DNA from: a virus
Strand: one strand, 5' to 3'
DNA length: 51,311 bases
IMG/VR virus record: IMGVR_UViG_3300027861_000004
Coordinates: 1-51,311 of that record
Shown: piece by piece, positions 50,764 to 51,311 of the stretch
How positions within the stretch are numbered: position 1 is the stretch's first letter
Layout of the letters: each line of letters begins with the position of its first letter
Position numbers and translations under genes: made by a program
Notes under the pieces: generated by a model
Told to the model about the DNA's origin: nothing
Databases searched by the model: none
The model's input: the letters and a program-made list of their open reading frames with translations, nothing else

Positions 50764-51048
50764 TTATAGTTCAGTTCTATAACGTGGAACGTACCTGATC
50801 TGAACAGCACTGGCGATAGTTAAGTTTAAAATCTGTCCTTTAATCATACGCAAGGTTTCACCATCGAAACTTTCTTTGCTACCTGATGTTATCGTCCAGT
50901 AATTAACTGCATCACCTTCAACATACATTGTGACATCACCACCAACTGCATGTATCGCCCACGATATACAGTTTGATGGGACGGTGTATGCTTTAGGACT
51001 AACGCCAACAGCGTAATTCTCAATAACCATTCTTATTTTTGCCATCAT
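50764..51048 (-). CDS. Small putative virion protein
   Basis: A 94-aa beta-rich protein (TVPSNCISWAIHAVGGDVTM, MIKGQILNLTIASAVQIRYV). AAAGGAAGT precedes the ATG; a second ATG directly follows it. It is the first gene after the terminase ATPase stop and opens the fibre cassette. No family recognised. Confidence 0.6.
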   Translation of the reverse strand: MMAKIRMVIENYAVGVSPKAYTVPSNCISWAIHAVGGDVTMYVEGDAVNYWTITSGSKESFDGETLRMIKGQILNLTIASAVQIRYVPRYRTEL

Positions 51049-51066
51049 ACTTCCTTTGATTTAATT

Positions 51067-51311
51067 TTATGCTGCTTCCATTGTTATAGTCCCAATTTCA
51101 GGGTAGTTCTTATCAGCCTTAACTCTATCCAGCATTTTTCTTATCTCGCTGCCAGGGAATACAGGATTACCACCAAACGTCATGTATTTACCATTGATAC
51201 GTACATCAATTTCGTCAGCAGTTAATGTCAAAGCTAACTCCTCGATCTCTTCCATCGGAATATATGGGTTTTCTTTCATGCCTCCATATGTCGTATATGT
51301 AGGTTTCTCCG
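51067..51311 (-). CDS. terL: Large terminase, ATPase half (C-terminal part; continues from 1-695)
   Basis: Continuation of the 270-aa ATPase gene across the circle junction. It contains MKENPYIPMEEIEELALTLT, INGKYMTFGGNPVFPGSE and the natural end TITMEAA with a stop at 51067. Bases 51185-51311 are the same DNA as 1-127. The stop is followed 10 bases later by the SD of the next gene, so it is a real gene end and not an assembly break. Confidence 0.88.
   Translation of the reverse strand, partial: EKPTYTTYGGMKENPYIPMEEIEELALTLTADEIDVRINGKYMTFGGNPVFPGSEIRKMLDRVKADKNYPEIGTITMEAA
51185..51311. repeat. Terminal direct repeat, right copy
   Basis: Identical to bases 1-127. Removing one copy gives a circular unit of 51,184 bp with an unbroken terminase ATPase reading frame. 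Confidence 0.95.

Noticed and set aside
1-51311. Temperate lifestyle
   Set aside because: I found no integrase, recombinase of the serine or tyrosine type, excisionase, clear CI/Cro pair or attachment repeat.

Overview
The window looks like one complete genome of a virulent-type, short-tailed (podovirus-like) bacteriophage. The first and last 127 bases are identical, so the unit is circular or circularly permuted and about 51,184 bp long. 127 is a common assembler k-mer, so the overlap is probably an assembly signature and not a packaged terminal repeat. Every gene I accept lies on the minus strand, so transcription runs from high to low coordinates. Coding is dense, with many TAATG/ATGA overlaps and a recurrent GAAAGGA-type Shine-Dalgarno (SD) sequence. 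I saw no integrase, excisionase, phage RNA polymerase or DNA polymerase. The consistent SD use argues against a Bacteroidota host; otherwise I cannot name the host.

Layout in transcription order. (1) Packaging and head: small terminase (652-1146) and the ATPase half of the large terminase (695 down through the circle junction to 51067). Three large virion/fibre-type genes and a tiny coiled-coil gene follow (51048-46650), and only then the nuclease half of the large terminase (46619-45873). Next come two Cys-rich small proteins, portal, scaffold-like protein, major capsid protein and a decoration-like protein (45861-39810). (2) Short tail and ejection: two adaptor proteins, a 671-aa nozzle-like protein, a 631-aa fibre with fibronectin-like and repeat regions, a GNAT-like protein, a YkgJ-like Cys-cluster protein, three putative internal virion proteins including a 2269-aa polyvalent protein, and a holin-like membrane protein (39733-23056). 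(3) A 580-bp non-coding junction (23055-22473). (4) A region of small genes, many headed by a hairpin terminator, including DUF4326, macro-like and nucleotidyltransferase-like proteins (22472-16951). (5) A 600-bp non-coding region with a tRNA-like element, a 222-aa protein with a RAMP-like glycine-rich loop, and about 660 bp of degenerate purine-rich repeat (16950-14972). (6) Recombination and replication: DUF932, PD-(D/E)XK exonuclease, ERF annealing protein, initiator-like protein, DnaB-type helicase, ParB-like protein and RusA resolvase (14901-4805). (7) Accessory small genes, a lipoprotein and an HTH protein leading back to the small terminase (4820-1182).

How the parts fit. The phage appears to recombine and initiate its own replication (ERF, exonuclease, RusA, initiator, helicase) but to borrow the host polymerase. 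The initiator gene sits behind two candidate promoters and a pair of mutually exclusive hairpins that look like an attenuator. The most unusual points are the large terminase split by a 4.4-kb fibre cassette, the block of nucleotidyltransferase-like gene, structured RNA with tRNA-like element, RAMP-like gene and degenerate repeat (14972-17910), the chain of terminator-headed small genes, and a heptamer (CCGGACT) that recurs about 30 times on both strands. Function calls rest on reading motifs by eye; no database search was run.
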